From: Anodontia alba
Taxonomy: Eukaryota > Mollusca > Bivalvia > Lucinida > Lucinidae
Direction of reading: 5' to 3'
Assembly (NCBI GenBank): GCA_964016985.1
Contig: OZ024823.1
Span: forward strand, 61,586,514 to 61,650,513
DNA length: 64,000 nucleotides
A program made the translations under genes and the position numbers. Position 1 is the stretch's first letter; each line of letters begins with the position of its first letter. Positions 1 through 10,335 of the stretch are shown here, piece by piece. The notes under the pieces are model-generated. The model was not told the origin of the DNA. It ran no database searches and worked only from the letters and a program-made list of their open reading frames with translations.

Positions 1-93
1 CTCCTCTTCTATCTCTTTTCTCCCTTTCTCTGGGAGATGACACAAAATGACCCACAAGGGTTGACATGTCGTTAAACCCCAGCACAATCAATC
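1..93 (+). repeat. Retroposon D, 3' end (cut by window start)
   Basis: Pyrimidine-rich stretch, then the GACACAAAATGACCC block and the TTAAACCCCAGCACAATCAA tail. It matches the 3' third of the full copies at 42938 and 56375. It sits inside a TTAA-3 element. Confidence 0.8.
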
Positions 94-226
94 TCTCAGA
101 AAATAGGCTTTGACATTTCTTGCAACTTGTCTCCTTAGAGACAGTTTGCATGAAATATCAGAACCTATTTTCTGGGAAATATTAGAAAAATCTCATGAAT
201 TTGTCCAGAGAGTGGTAAACTCAGAG
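94..226 (+). repeat. TTAA-3 palindromic MITE, right part
   Basis: Core module 2: an AAATAGGCTTTGACATTTC arm, a GTCTCC/GGAGAC-type turn and the complementary arm, then the CAGAGAGTGGTAAA right end. The left end was displaced by the retroposon D insertion. Confidence 0.7.
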
Positions 227-321
227 AAAACAGTATGAAATTTGAGAAAAGAAGAAACAATAGGCTGCTGAAAGGGAGTAATCAGTCATAGTTAGGTGTT
301 TATTACACTGCAAAATATTAT

Positions 322-600
322 GTGTTTGTGTTGAGGTTTTACGGCCCAGTCAACCCAGTGGGGTCATGTTGAGTGCGGTCAGTTTACCCAGTCACAAATT
401 CACTGGGCAGGCTTAGTCCTCCAAGCGGTTAACCAGTTTTGTTCACATTCTTTCGCCAGAAACTCTTGAATCAGGAAGGGAGAGAATGACCATAGAAAAT
501 ATTTCATGATCAATCTCCACCAAAGAATGTTGCCGACCTGGCGGGGGTCGAACCTCCTGATCTAGTCAGAGGCACATCCAACTGAGCTACCGAGGCCCGC
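322..600 (-). repeat. SINE-A (tRNA-derived), reverse copy
   Basis: Read on the minus strand: a tRNA-like head with A box (GGTAGCTCAGTTGGA) and B box (GGTTCGACCCC), then a body and the AAACCTCAACACAAACA tail. It is diverged from the copies at 6397, 32399 and 50877, so probably older. Confidence 0.85.
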
Positions 601-684
601 AAAAAATATAATATGACACACTTTATCAGATGTAATATATGCATAGCTCTAAAAAAAGCTTGTTTTATTTAAACTGTATGGATA

Positions 685-800
685 CTTTTCTTATTTTTCC
701 GCAAAAACATTGTTGTGGTCCTCATTAGAAGCATCTCATTGAGGATATCCTAATGAGTACCTTTAATATATATTTTCATGAGTCAAATGAAGAAAAAAGA
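685..800 (+). repeat. PAL-5 palindromic element, degraded
   Basis: Contains TTCTTATTTTTCC, a CATTAGAAGCATCTC arm and the complementary TCCTAATGAGTACC arm, which are the hallmark of core module 3. The outer ends are lost. Confidence 0.55.
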
Positions 801-838
801 AGTATGTTTAACAGGACACCATTCTTTTCGAGGGCTGT

Positions 839-923
839 TTAAATCCAGGAGATAGTATGCAAGCAAAAGATTGTCAAATTTTAATCAAAACCAGCTTGTA
901 TGCATAGTATCTCCAGGATTTAA
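839..923. repeat. Imperfect inverted repeat (about 25-bp arms)
   Basis: TTTAAATCCAGGAGATAGTA pairs with TACTATCTCCAGGATTTAA-like sequence about 45 bases downstream. It fits no family seen elsewhere in the window. Confidence 0.5.
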
Positions 924-1110
924 GTCAAACTTGTAGTTATACATCACCAGAACCATGTGAAGTGTTGATTAGATTTGGTTACCTTGAGCACATTTTCAAG
1001 AGTATGTGACTTGGAATATTTGGGGTAGGGGACATCTGTTTTCTAGTTCTAAATTAGCTATAGTCAGGAGGCTTCAAGAATTTTTTTTCTACTCTCAAGG
1101 GTCATTCTTT

Positions 1111-1838
1111 TTAGAAACCATTCACTACAGCTAGTGTTAGTGCAGTGTAGTGGCCATGAAAGGTCTCTCTTTACTTAACTAAAGTGTTGTTGAAATTTTC
1201 TGGTCCTTTGTTGTCATTGAGCCTATTTTGAGACTATTTGGAGAAAAATAATTGAGAGGCGCTGATGAGACTTCATCGGCCAAAACTGTCTTTTTAGAAA
1301 CCATTCACTACAGCTAGTGTTAGTGCAGTGTAGTGGCCATAAAAGGTCTTTCTTTACTTCTCTAAGGTGTTGTTGAAATTTTCTGGTCCTTTATTGTCAT
1401 TGAGCCTACTCTTAGACTATTTGGAGAAAAATAATTGAGAGGCACTGATGAGACCTCATTGGCCAAAACTGTCTTTTTAGAACCCATTCACTACAGCTAG
1501 TGTTAGTGCAGTGTAGTGGCCATAAAAAGGTCTTTCTTTACTTCTCTAAAGTATTGTTGAAATTTTCTGTTCCTTTGTTGTCATTGAGCCTATTCTGAGA
1601 CTATTTGGAGAAAAATAATTGAGAGGCACTGATGAGGCTTCATTGGCCAAAACTGTCTTTTTAGAAACCATTCACTATAGCTAGTATTAGTGCAGTGTAG
1701 TGGCCATAAAAGGTCTTTCTTTACTTCACTGAAGTGTTGTTGAAATTTTCAGGTCCTTTGTTATTATTGAGCCTGCTCTGAGACTATTTGGAGAAAAATA
1801 ATTGAGAGGCACTGACAAGACCTCATTGGCCAAAACTG
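1111..1838. repeat. Tandem array, four units of about 183 bp
   Basis: Units start at 1111, 1294, 1477 and 1661, each opening TTAGAA(A/C)CCATTCACTA and ending near GGCCAAAACTG. Units differ by a few percent. A copy of AAGGGTCATTCTTTTT lies on each side (about 1097 and 1903), so the array seems to have expanded between two copies of one short sequence. Confidence 0.9.
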
Positions 1839-2632
1839 GCTAGTCTTGTCCAGAAAACATGGACACTTCAGGAAATTCCTGTGCTGTGTGTTCATTGCTC
1901 CCAAGGGTCATTCTTTTTTATACCCCTCCTGCAAACTCACAGTGTTTGTAGTGGGGAGAGGGTATACTGTTTTCTCATTGTCTATCCGTATGTCTGTCCA
2001 TTACCTTAGTTTCTGTGTGGGTGGAAGGGAAATCTAATAAGCATTGCTTTTTAACACTTTTTGGACTGATTTCAGTTTACGAGGTACTCATTAGAAGTAA
2101 AATATGTAGATCTATATTTCTCTTACCTAGAGCTATGGTGTGAATGATTAAAGGGTAATAGAATGATTTTGTTGTGGATGATATGAAAATAGTGTTCTAA
2201 CTTGATTGTGACAAGATAAATACCATAATGGGTCATGATAGAAACATTAGGTCAAGTAAGTTATGCTGTTTAAGGGCAATAAAGACTGCCAAACAATAAT
2301 CATTGTCAATGGATGGCAATTTACTTTGACATATTTTTTCCTATTTGAATCCTTAGTTTAATGAGAATGTTACTGTATACAATCTATAGTTAAACTAAAA
2401 GACTCAAACATATGTTGTAGGTACTCATTAGAAGCACCTCAGCAAAACACCTCCAAGGAAGCCTCACCATGAAAGTACAGCTAGATAAGGCATTTTTTTG
2501 TTGTTGTTGTTGTTTTCAATCTTAAAGGGAAAGACAACATTGGTGGAGTGTATGTTAAATGAAAGCTCTTGACAAATCATAAATTTTGATAGTACCATAC
2601 ATTTTATAAAAATTGGATGAACTCTAAGAAAG
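1839..2632. other. Intronic stretch, little recognisable
   Basis: AT-rich sequence. The only recognised piece is a PAL-5 scrap at about 2409-2450 (ATGTTGTAGGTACTCATTAG). A 63-codon ORF at 1846-2037 has no domain features and is not believed. Confidence 0.5.
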
Positions 2633-2846
2633 TTAACCCTTGTCCTGCTGAACCCAGATATGTCCTGTTTTTGCAAACAGTGTAGATCCAGATCAGTTGG
2701 CTTCTGAAGAAGCCAACTGATCTGGATTTGCACTGTTTGTCATCAAGTGTGTGAATTTGTATTAACAACCTGGATCAAGTAATCTGATTGGCTAAAAATT
2801 AGAAGTGGGTGTGCCATCTTAATTTATTCAGCATGACAAGGGTTAA
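2633..2846 (+). repeat. TTAA-2 palindromic MITE, full length
   Basis: Starts TTAACCCTTGTCCTGCTGAA and ends with the complement of that sequence (GCATGACAAGGGTTAA), with TTAA at both borders. The centre is core module 1: a CAGATCAGTTGGCTTCTGAA arm and its exact complement. At 214 bp this is the reference length for the family. TTAA borders suggest piggyBac-type mobilisation (inference). Confidence 0.9.
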
Positions 2847-2909
2847 TGATGCTTTAAGATTTCAGAACTGTTCTCAAGGCTTCCATCATTTTGTGAAAAT
2901 TTTAAAATT

Positions 2910-3117
2910 TTAACCTTTAAAGTGCCAATCACAACTGCAACAGATGACATTTATTTATTTATTTTTCAGAGAAAACAAGTCTTGACATTTCATGTGAATC
3001 ATCTGCTTGGCAGATGATTCACATGAAATGTCAAGTTTTTTTTTCTCAGAAAAATAAAATAAAAAAAAAATTAGAATGTGGTCTGCTACAAATTGAGCTT
3101 GGCACTTTAAGGTTTAA
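2910..3117 (+). repeat. TTAA-4 palindromic MITE, full length
   Basis: Begins TTAACCTTTAAAGTGCCAAT and ends with the complementary GGCACTTTAAGGTTTAA. The centre is core module 2 in its GTGAATCATCTGC variant, followed by a T/A-rich turn. About 208 bp. Confidence 0.88.
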
Positions 3118-3454
3118 ATAGTCTTCATTCTGACAGACAACTACAGTTTTCAAGTAAAATCAATAAACCTCTAGAGAAGTAGCTTTATACACAAATAAAG
3201 AAGTAAACTATGGTTTTATTTATCTAAGTTAACATATTTAATTAGGGCTTTATTGCATCATAAATTCTCATTAAATATTAAATATTCAAAATGACAGTGC
3301 CCATAAAAGCAATTTTAAAATCTATAAACCATGCTCATTTATCTTGTTTGTTATTCATCTGATTTTGATCAGATTTGCATCAATATGAAGGGTTTGTTAT
3401 TATCTTTCATCTCAACAAGTTTTATCAATGTTGCTTTGATTTGTTTCATGTATA

Positions 3455-3550
3455 CACATGTTGTGAGAACTCATTAGAAGCACATCTAATAAGTACGCAT
3501 AACTAATGTTTTCCTGAAGAAATAAAAATAGTTCTCTGATTCTCTGAGCT
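3455..3550 (+). repeat. PAL-5 element, degraded
   Basis: TTGTGAGAACTCATTAGAAG and CTAATAAGTACGCATAAC represent the two arms of core module 3. A GAGCTATGACT end resembles the PAL-5 terminus. Confidence 0.5.
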
Positions 3551-3589
3551 ATGACTGACTTGAAAGATAAATCCTTAAGCTTCCGTGTC

Positions 3590-3730
3590 AAAACTTCTTA
3601 TAGGAGTAAATTCCATCTTGTTAGAGCAGCCCGCTCTAACAGGATGGAATTTACTCTTTAAGAGTACCCGATTTGAGTAGGGAGTCCTCTTTCATGTCTG
3701 CTTGAGTGGTCTGTCTTTGAAAAGGGAGGG
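3590..3730 (+). repeat. PAL-7 palindromic element (core module 4)
   Basis: A hairpin at 3604-3656 with arms GAGTAAATTCCATC/GATGGAATTTACTC, then AGAGTACCC and a weakened right flank. The flank order matches PAL-7 at 12160 and 22494. Confidence 0.55.
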
Positions 3731-3904
3731 AAATACTTCCAACTTTGAGTGCTTTGTTTATGATGTGTATCAGTACACCTTAGGACTTCTGATTGATTTG
3801 TGATCTGAAAGGTATATAATGATTCTAATATAACAAGGCCTTGTAAGATTATATAAAAATATCGATAAGATCTTAGATAGCATCAGAAAAAGTATGTATA
3901 ATTT

Positions 3905-4083
3905 TAGCTCCAGATAAGAGGGGGTATCAGTTAAATATTTTTCTTATTTCTCATTGAAATCATATGAACTCATTAGGAGTGTCTCGGTGAGGCACTTCTA
4001 TATAAAGACTACCTACAGCTTATGTTTTCATGGAGAAATAAGAAAACATCAACCATTTTGGGTTGATAATAGATCCTTAACTG
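3905..4083 (+). repeat. PAL-5 element
   Basis: Opens TTAGCTCCAGATAAGAGG, runs through TTTTTCTTATTTCTC and the CATTAGGAGTGTCTCGGTGA hairpin, and ends GGGTTGATAATAGATCC. Confidence 0.65.
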
Positions 4084-4807
4084 GGGTCTATGTATATATC
4101 TTATTCCAAGATTTATATATACAGGGTATTGATAGGTATTCAATATACAAATTGGACATTCTATGTCTGAAAAGGTCACCCTGTCTGAATCAGTTGTAAA
4201 ATTCCCCTCTTTACATATGTTTTTTTTTTTTTTCTTACCAACCAAAGCAGCTGATAATTTACTTATTCCTCAAGACAGAAACAACAACAAAAAACAACAA
4301 AAGCAAGGATAACAAAACTCCCTAAAATACAATGACAGCAGAAAACAAAAACAAGAGAAAATAGTGCAGATAATGATCAGAAATAAAAAGAATAACATGT
4401 AGAAAAATAGTACTTTGTTAGAGTTTTAACTAAAACTCATAGCCATGGGGGCCAGGCTAGACCCCTGGGTTAGGTTAAATTCTACTTGAATTCAGCTTAT
4501 GACTCAACCGCATTCCTTGAAAGAGATATTAAAATCCATCATCCATCCCTCTGACTTCTATCCAAATTTTTAATACATGCACACCACAGACTGACATCAC
4601 ATGCTTTCTGATAGAAAAGTGTGGACTTCTGAAGCTTTCTATGTGTGTGTGGGCTGCAGAAAAAAAGGAAAAAAGAAAGAAAAGATGCTCAGTTTGCAAA
4701 AGGAATTCCAGATTTCATCAAGTCATCAGAACATTGATTCCCTTTGTTTGTAATCCTTTTTGGTTCAGTGTTTACATTCAGGCGTGTGTAACCGCAAATT
4801 CATTTGG
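4084..4807. other. Intronic stretch without recognised elements
   Basis: A-rich, low-complexity (AAAACAACAA-type runs near 4270-4330) and otherwise unique-looking. Short ORFs here show no coding signal. Confidence 0.5.
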
Positions 4808-5056
4808 AATGTATCCAGAATTTTACCTTCAACTGCAGCAGACAACATTTTGATATTTTTTTTATCCAGAATTTTACCTTCAGTTGCAGCAGACAATATT
4901 TTGATTTATTTTTTTTTAATTTTCAGAGAAAATAAGATTGGGCATTTCATGTGATTATTTGCTAGGTAGATGATTTACATGAAATACCAAGTCTTACTTT
5001 CTCTGAAAAATAATAATAAATAATGCTGCATTTGTGATTAGCACTTTAAGGGTTAA
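4808..5056 (+). repeat. TTAA-4 MITE with internal duplication
   Basis: Core module 2 and the GCACTTTAAGGGTTAA right end are clear. About 46 bp of the left end (CAGAATTTTACCTTCA... to ...ATTTTGAT) is present twice in tandem, at about 4819 and 4865. Confidence 0.75.
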
Positions 5057-5199
5057 CTATAAAGCATGCCTGTGGTTAGCCACAAAATTTGCACTGCCTT
5101 TACTACATTGTATAATAACATATATAGACAAAAGAACTTATACAATATTCTTTTCTTTTTTTTTTTTAATCTTTCGTGGGAACTTCTGACAAGCCAGAA

Positions 5200-5335
5200 G
5201 TCAACAAATGAGTGATGTTTTTCATATTTTTCCTAGGGAAACAGGGCTATTTCATCTCTTGCATAGAAAATTTTTTGTGAATTGTCTGCATTTAATGTTA
5301 CATGAAAAATAAGAAAAAATATTTTAAAATGTTGA
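5200..5335 (+). repeat. TTAA-3 MITE, degraded
   Basis: CATATTTTTCCTAGGGAAAC, a GCATAGAAAATT turn and AAAATAAGAAAAAATATTTT correspond to the TTAA-3 layout, but the arms no longer pair well. Confidence 0.4.
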
Positions 5336-5734
5336 CTGTAATACTCTGAGCTCTACGGTAGAGAATATGATCAAGAAAAAGTAACATACAACGATATATA
5401 CTTTCAGCAGAAATCGCTCTGACCAATTTTCTACCTTTTTTCTTCCTGGAAGTTGTCACCGGAAGTTGGCAGAACTGACTGGGTACCGCTATTCACAAAA
5501 TTTTGGTCTCACTAATAAGTGTCATGAAGTGACAAGAAACGAGTGTCAATAAGTGTCATGAACAAATTTTGCAGATTATTTTTATTATTTATTATTGATT
5601 TACATATATTTTAATATACTGATATTCATTCTTTAATGATGTTGTGAAGGAAAGAGATTACAGATAGGTCTGTGCTGTGCTCCATTTAGGCAAAGCCTAT
5701 TTTCATATTATTTATATCTGGCTCTTAAAGCTTT
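5336..5734. other. Intronic stretch without recognised elements
   Basis: AT-rich. A short near-duplicate AATAAGTGTCATGA occurs at about 5513 and 5550. Nothing else is apparent. Confidence 0.45.
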
Positions 5735-5930
5735 AATAGACTGCTGGGTAAAACTTTCAGCAGATGACATATTGAAGTATTTTGCTTATTTATCTCAGAA
5801 AAATGGGCTTTGCCATTTCATGCAAATTTGCATGAAATGTCAGATCCTGTTTTCTGGGGAAAGTAAGAAAAGTATAACCAGTTTGTCCTCTGCAGAATTA
5901 GCTCAGAGAGTGGCAAGGTTAAAGGTTACC
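5735..5930 (+). repeat. TTAA-3 MITE
   Basis: Left end ACTGCTGGGTAAAACTTTCA, module 2 arms with a very short loop (ATGCAAATTTGCAT), right end CTCAGAGAGTGGCAAGGTTAA. Confidence 0.75.
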
Positions 5931-5952
5931 AGGAATACACTGGTATGTCACT

Positions 5953-6153
5953 TAACCCTTAATGCATCAATCACATCTACAGCAGACAGCATTCTAATAT
6001 GTAATATTTTTGTGTATTTTTCAGAGTAAATAAGACATGACACTGCATGTGAATAGTCTGCAGATGATTAACATGAAATGTGAAGTCTTATTTTCTAAAA
6101 ACAAAAATGATAATAAAAAAAAATGTGAATGGTGTGGCATTGTAAGGGTAAAT
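5953..6153 (+). repeat. TTAA-4 MITE
   Basis: TTAACCCTTAATGCATCAATC left end, a GTGAATAGTCTGCAGATGAT turn, right end GGCATTGTAAGGGTAAA. Confidence 0.75.
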
Positions 6154-6286
6154 TTCTGTTTTTACGGTGTGTTTTCACTTCTGTTAGATTTATGTAATAT
6201 GTCCTGTAACTTGAGCTTAATGACTCCAGACCACCCAGAAATCACTTCACCTCTAACCTACATTGGTATGACAGCTACCCCAACAC

Positions 6287-6796
6287 AGCTTTAGATAAGA
6301 CACTTTTTCTCAGCCAAAAAGTACAATGTTTTTCTTGTGTCTCCATGAAAACATATGTTTTGGGTACTCTCATTAATTAGAATAAGAAGTGCCTTAGCCG
6401 GCCTCGGTGGCTCAGTTGGATGCGTCATCCGACTGGAGACCAGGAGGTCGCGGGTTCAACCCCCGCCGAGGTCGGCAACATTCTTTCGTGGAGATTGATC
6501 ATGAAATATTTTCTACTGTCATTCTCTCCCTTCCGCTGATACAAGAAGGGCAGTTGTCAGTTTCTGGCGAAAGAATGTGCACAATACTGGTTAACCGCAT
6601 AGAGGACTAAGCCTGCCCAGTAAATGTGTGGTTAGGTAAACTGACCGCGCTCGACATGACCCACTGGGTTGACTGGGCCGTAAAACCTCAACACAAACAA
6701 GAAGTGCCTTAGTGATCTCAGTGAGCACAAGGTAAGCTTTTGTGGAGAAATAAGAAAAAAAAAAAATTACCTGATACCTCTCTTCTTTAGAGCTAA
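6287..6796 (+). repeat. PAL-5 element split by SINE-A
   Basis: The left part (6287-6397) has TTTAGATAAGACACTTTTTC and ACATATGTTTTGGGTACTC. The right part (6699-6796) has TGTGGAGAAATAAG and CTTTAGAGCTA. The two halves rejoin once the SINE and one copy of its 14-bp target duplication are removed. Confidence 0.8.
6397..6698 (+). repeat. SINE-A, full length, with 14-bp target duplication
   Basis: tRNA-like head with A box TGGCTCAGTTGGATG and B box GGTTCAACCCC, followed by the GAGATTGATCATGAAATA body and the GTAAAACCTCAACACAAACA tail. It is flanked by AAGAAGTGCCTTAG on both sides (6384-6397 and 6699-6712), the mark of target-primed reverse transcription. The head is a Pol III promoter, not a functional tRNA gene. 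Confidence 0.93.
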
Positions 6797-6875
6797 TTTT
6801 GGGGAAGGGGGTGGAGGGGGGGAGGGGGGGCGGGGTTGTGTGGGTGGGGGGGGAGGTGATATCTGATGTGTAGAG

Positions 6876-6931
<56 letters not shown>
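6797..6931. repeat. G-rich tract followed by (TA)n microsatellite
   Basis: Successive runs of five to eight G at 6800-6856 (G-quadruplex-capable by pattern), then about 27 TA dinucleotides at 6878-6931. Confidence 0.85.
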
Positions 6932-6935
<4 letters not shown>

Positions 6936-7022
6936 TGAAGCTTTTGAAATGTGTAATTTCAAGTTAAAAGGGTAAATACAACTTGACAGCAGTGAAAATA
7001 GAATATGAATTATCATAATACT

Positions 7023-7175
7023 CATTTGTTTATTTTTCCCAGAAAATAGGTTAGGGGTATCATGTAGATTTTCTCCTGAGGCAACAATTTAAACAAAATG
7101 TCAGACCCTTCAGAAAACAATTTGCTTGAAATGTCAAACCCTAGTTAATGGGAAAGTATAAGAAAGTATTCCAGA
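7023..7175 (+). repeat. TTAA-3 MITE, degraded
   Basis: TTTTTCCCAGAAAATAGG and CTTGAAATGTCAAACCC keep the module 2 arms in order. Both ends are eroded. Confidence 0.5.
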
Positions 7176-7417
7176 ATTCTGAAGGCTAGGGGCAAGTGAG
7201 TATTTAGTACTTCTGAGATTTGGACTGATTGTATGGCATTTCATAGCCTGTCTAGGCATTTCATTGCACAGAGTCTTTTGTCATCTCGATATGATTAAGT
7301 TATAATGGTGAAAGAGAAACCGCCTAATCATCATGTCTGAAATGCTGAAATTTTTACCCAGTTTGATTCACAGGGATGGGGAAGAAGACATATTTTCTAA
7401 AAATGTTTCTTGTATAT

Positions 7418-7594
7418 TTAACCTTTACCACTCTCTGGGCATTTTCAGCAGACGACAAATTGATGATATTTTTCTTATTTTTTCCAAAAACAGGATTTGA
7501 CATTTCATGCAAATTGTCTCCTTAGGAGACAATTTGCATGAAATGTCATATCCTGTTTTCTGGGAAAAATAAGAAAAAATATTTCAAAATGTCG
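7418..7594 (+). repeat. TTAA-3 MITE abutting PAL-7
   Basis: Starts TTAACCTTTACCACTCTCTG with CAGCAGACGACAAATTG next. The core has AAATTGTCTCCTTAGGAGAC as a near-perfect turn. It stops at AAAATGTCGTC, where a half PAL-7 begins, so the right end is missing. Confidence 0.85.
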
Positions 7595-7599
7595 TCTTT

Positions 7600-7685
7600 C
7601 CTTTTAGAGTGGGCCCTTTTTCAGAAGGGAGGCAAAACAGTTTTGAAAGAGTTATCTTGGATGTGTATCTAGTCCCCTTAAAAAG
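7600..7685 (+). repeat. PAL-7, right half only
   Basis: TTTAGAGTGGGCCCTTTTTC, AGAAGGGAGGCA and GTGTATCTAGTCCCCTT match the right side of the PAL-7 copy at 12160-12360. Confidence 0.6.
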
Positions 7686-7785
7686 TCTTATTTAGAAATA
7701 AAAAGTGCACATGTTATGATTTGGCATAAATATAACACTTAAGCACTTTTAATTGATTATGATTCATATTTCCTTCTTGATACAT

Positions 7786-8026
7786 TTAAACCTTACAGTG
7801 CCAATCACAACAATTGCCGTCTGCTTTGTCTTCTGCCCGTTATTTAAAAGTCATTGTTGCAAACAGTGTGGACCCAGATCAGACTGCTCCTTTAGGAGCA
7901 GTCTGATCTGGGTTCACACTGTTTGCCTATATGCAAAAATAGGTTTGAAAAGTTTGCAAAAATATTCAGCAGACGACATAAACAGACATTTTTAGATGCA
8001 GGTTTTCTTGGCGTTTTAAGGATTAA
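7786..8026 (+). repeat. TTAA-1 palindromic MITE
   Basis: Left end TTAAACCTTACAGTGCCAAT, then CAATTGCCGTCTGCTTTGTC. Core module 1 in the form CAGATCAGACTGCTCC/GGAGCAGTCTGATCTG, with the flanking GTGTGGACCC/GGTTCACAC pair. Right end GGCGTTTTAAGGATTAA. Confidence 0.88.
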
Positions 8027-8124
8027 TACTTCTTGATGCAGTCTGCATGCCTCCCCATGTCAAATATTATCTTCATTACCATTTTCGTTTACCGGTAAAC
8101 AAGTCTAGTAACCAGTATCTTGCT

Positions 8125-8310
8125 TTAGACAAAATTCTCAGTGGAGTGATACTTTCTTATTTTCCCCAAAATAGGGCTTGACATTTCATTCAAATTGTCG
8201 CCTTTGAAGAAAATTTGAATAAAGTGTCAAGTCCGTTTTTTTTTTTTTTTTCAGAAATATATTAGAAAAGCTATTGCTAATATTTAAATACAGAATGCTA
8301 AAGGTTAAAG
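8125..8310 (+). repeat. TTAA-3 MITE, diverged
   Basis: Module 2 arms CTTGACATTTCATTCAAATT and AATTTGAATAAAGTGTCAAG, a T tract in the right arm, right end AGAATGCTAAAGGTTAA. Confidence 0.65.
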
Positions 8311-8671
8311 TATGGGAGAGAGTGACTCTAGACTGGTAAAGTCTTTGGACTGGTAACCTTTTTAGAGTATCTTCATCTAAAATCATAAACTTCTGTAGTG
8401 TCAGATTTCGCTAAAACATCCTTTTGTATTGAACAAAAGCAAGGCTGATTAAGTTTTGTGATAGGCGGAAATGCTCCCTTTCATCCGTGACCCAGAAGCA
8501 CTCAAATAACAGGGTATGCTCCCATTTTGGGGTAGCTGTTAACAGTTATATACTAGGTCACCTTCTGATCGTCTTGTTCAGTTAAGCACAAAAAAACCAA
8601 CAATGCTGACTGTGGTGGGTTACTTTTACCACACGCTTACATCAAAACTGTACAACATATTGACAAACAGA
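8311..8671. other. Intronic stretch without recognised elements
   Basis: No palindrome, SINE head or tandem repeat noticed. Possibly old unique intron. Confidence 0.4.
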
Positions 8672-8800
8672 AGCTCCTGGTTAGCTGAGCAGTCTACCTG
8701 TCTTTGGATCATGAGGTCCTGGATTTGAATCCCACAAGAGTTGGAATTCAGCTCATGACGTATGGGGCTTCATTGCACAGAGCCTTTCATTATCACCCCT
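8672..8800 (+). repeat. SINE-F (tRNA-derived), 5' portion
   Basis: tRNA-like head with A box TGGTTAGCTGAGCAG and B box GATTTGAATCCC, followed by TTGGAATTCAGCTCATGA and GGGGCTTCATTGCACAGAG. The same body recurs at 11870, where it runs into a SINE-A-like tail. Confidence 0.65.
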
Positions 8801-9202
8801 ATGTCACTAAACAAGAATTAGCTTTTTTCAAAAAGCTAGCGAGTCATTTAGCTTCAACAATTGCATGTAAGCTTACACCGCACAATGCGCACATGATGGT
8901 TTGAGTTACTTTCCGAGTTTTGGTTCACTACGGACTGTCAGATTTACTTCTTATGTGTACACAAATAATAGGTGCCACAGACTTTGTTTCTTGACAGTTA
9001 CTATTATCCTGTAAGTTTTTCAACATTTTGACTATAGCAGATCTCTAGATTGCGGATTTCTGGGCTAGTATTAGCTAATTTGACAATGAAATGCTTTATT
9101 TTAATGCCAGTAAATATACTTTTTGGACAAGTTCATTTGAAAGTTAAAGGGTATCTTAATTGCTTTTTTGTACTTTATATATTATAGAGATTTCTGTACC
9201 TA

Positions 9203-9275
9203 ATACAGTGTAGACCTAGAGCAGATGCCACATTTTGTGGCATCTGATCTAGGTCTATACTGTTTGCCACTGTCC
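9203..9275. repeat. Solitary core-module-1 hairpin
   Basis: Arms CAGTGTAGACCTAGAGCAGA and CTGATCTAGGTCTATACTG around GCCACATTTTGTGGC. No terminal repeats of any MITE family were found around it. Confidence 0.7.
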
Positions 9276-9310
9276 CTTTTGTGGGACGTGAGGCATAAAT
9301 TGGTAAATAG

Positions 9311-9763
9311 TAGGGCTGACTATCATGCCAAATTATGACTATCACAATACTGTCACTATCAGAGAAACTGATATCATGATACTATCACTATCAAGGGTCT
9401 TATATCACAATGCATCATGATTCTATCAGCATTTCCAAATCAGATGAATTCAGTTAATTTTATAAAGATGCCTGTAAAGATACCTAACATTACTAATTTC
9501 AGCTTTTCCACCATTTTAACAAACATTTTTGCAAAGCAGAAGTCCTTTCTATTCTCATACTTCGTTAATTTGGACAAAAAAGCTTCAGAATGGTATTACA
9601 GAAGGAGAAAATGTACAGAAACAAAATCTGTCAAAACTATCGATAGTAGAAGAGACTTATTGGAAATAGTTACTGATAGTTTAAAACACTGTTATCATGG
9701 TAGCACTATCATGGCAGTCACTATCATGATGCATTGATATTTCGATGTATCATTACACCCCTA
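9311..9763 (+). mobile_element. hAT-like non-autonomous element (hAT-3)
   Basis: Ends TAGGGCTG and CACCCCTA are near-complementary. Flanks GTAAATAG (left) and GTAATAG (right) look like an 8-bp target duplication that lost one A. The body is full of ACTATCA/ATCATGATACTATC subterminal repeats. A 106-codon ORF at 9417-9737 has no transposase features. Confidence 0.6.
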
Positions 9764-9771
9764 GTAATAGT

Positions 9772-10154
9772 ATACCCGAAAGAGGCCATAATTGGATAAT
9801 AAAACATTCTATTCTATTCTATTCATTATCAGATGCAGGACTACTATGTCAGCAGTCTTGGTAATTAATTCCACTTATGCTGGATTTAGAATAATTCCCA
9901 TATTTGATGTGTGGTTAGCCAGAGCGACCCACAATAATGTTGAAAGAGAAATCATTATTGATAAACAACAAAAGCCCTGGTCAAACTGTATGGATGTGTA
10001 AGCTGATCTGTGAACTTTGCTGTTTGCATGTGACCAAAAGTCTCTCTTTTCTAATTGCTTGACACATATATACTGACATTTAATAGTGGTCATTTATCCA
10101 AGTGATATGGATCAACATAGGTCAACATTAGTCATGCCTGGCCCACTTTCTCCA
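9772..10154. other. Intronic stretch, one short microsatellite
   Basis: A (ATTCT)n-like run near 9806-9825. Nothing else recognised. Confidence 0.45.
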
Positions 10155-10335
10155 GAGAAGGCACTTTTTTCAACCGAAAAGTACTGATATTTTTCTTATG
10201 TCAGAATGAAAACATATGTTGTGGGTACTCATAAGTAGTGCCTCACTTTGGCTCTTCTAATGAGTACACACAACATATGTTAAAGTGGAGAATTAATAAA
10301 AATATTTAAGTGGATACCTTTCATATGTGGAGCTT
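10155..10335 (+). repeat. PAL-5 element
   Basis: AAGGCACTTTTTTCAACC left part. The ACATATGTTGTGGGTACTCA arm pairs with TGAGTACACACAACATATG. Right end ATGTGGAGCTTTAG. Confidence 0.75.

Noticed and set aside
1111..1838. CRISPR-like array
   Set aside because: Units are contiguous 183-bp tandem copies without spacers, in a eukaryotic intron.
6411..6475. SINE heads (also at 22067, 28705, 45391, 14900) as working tRNA genes
   Set aside because: A and B boxes are present, but acceptor stems do not pair convincingly and each is fused to a SINE body.
6407..6610. 67-codon ORF, nearly identical to one at 32406-32612
   Set aside because: It is a translation of the SINE-A tRNA-like head and body. Conservation reflects a recent common SINE source, not protein function.
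6591..7025. 144-codon minus-strand ORF, the longest but one of the window
   Set aside because: Its centre is the (TA)n microsatellite and the G-rich tract; low complexity only.
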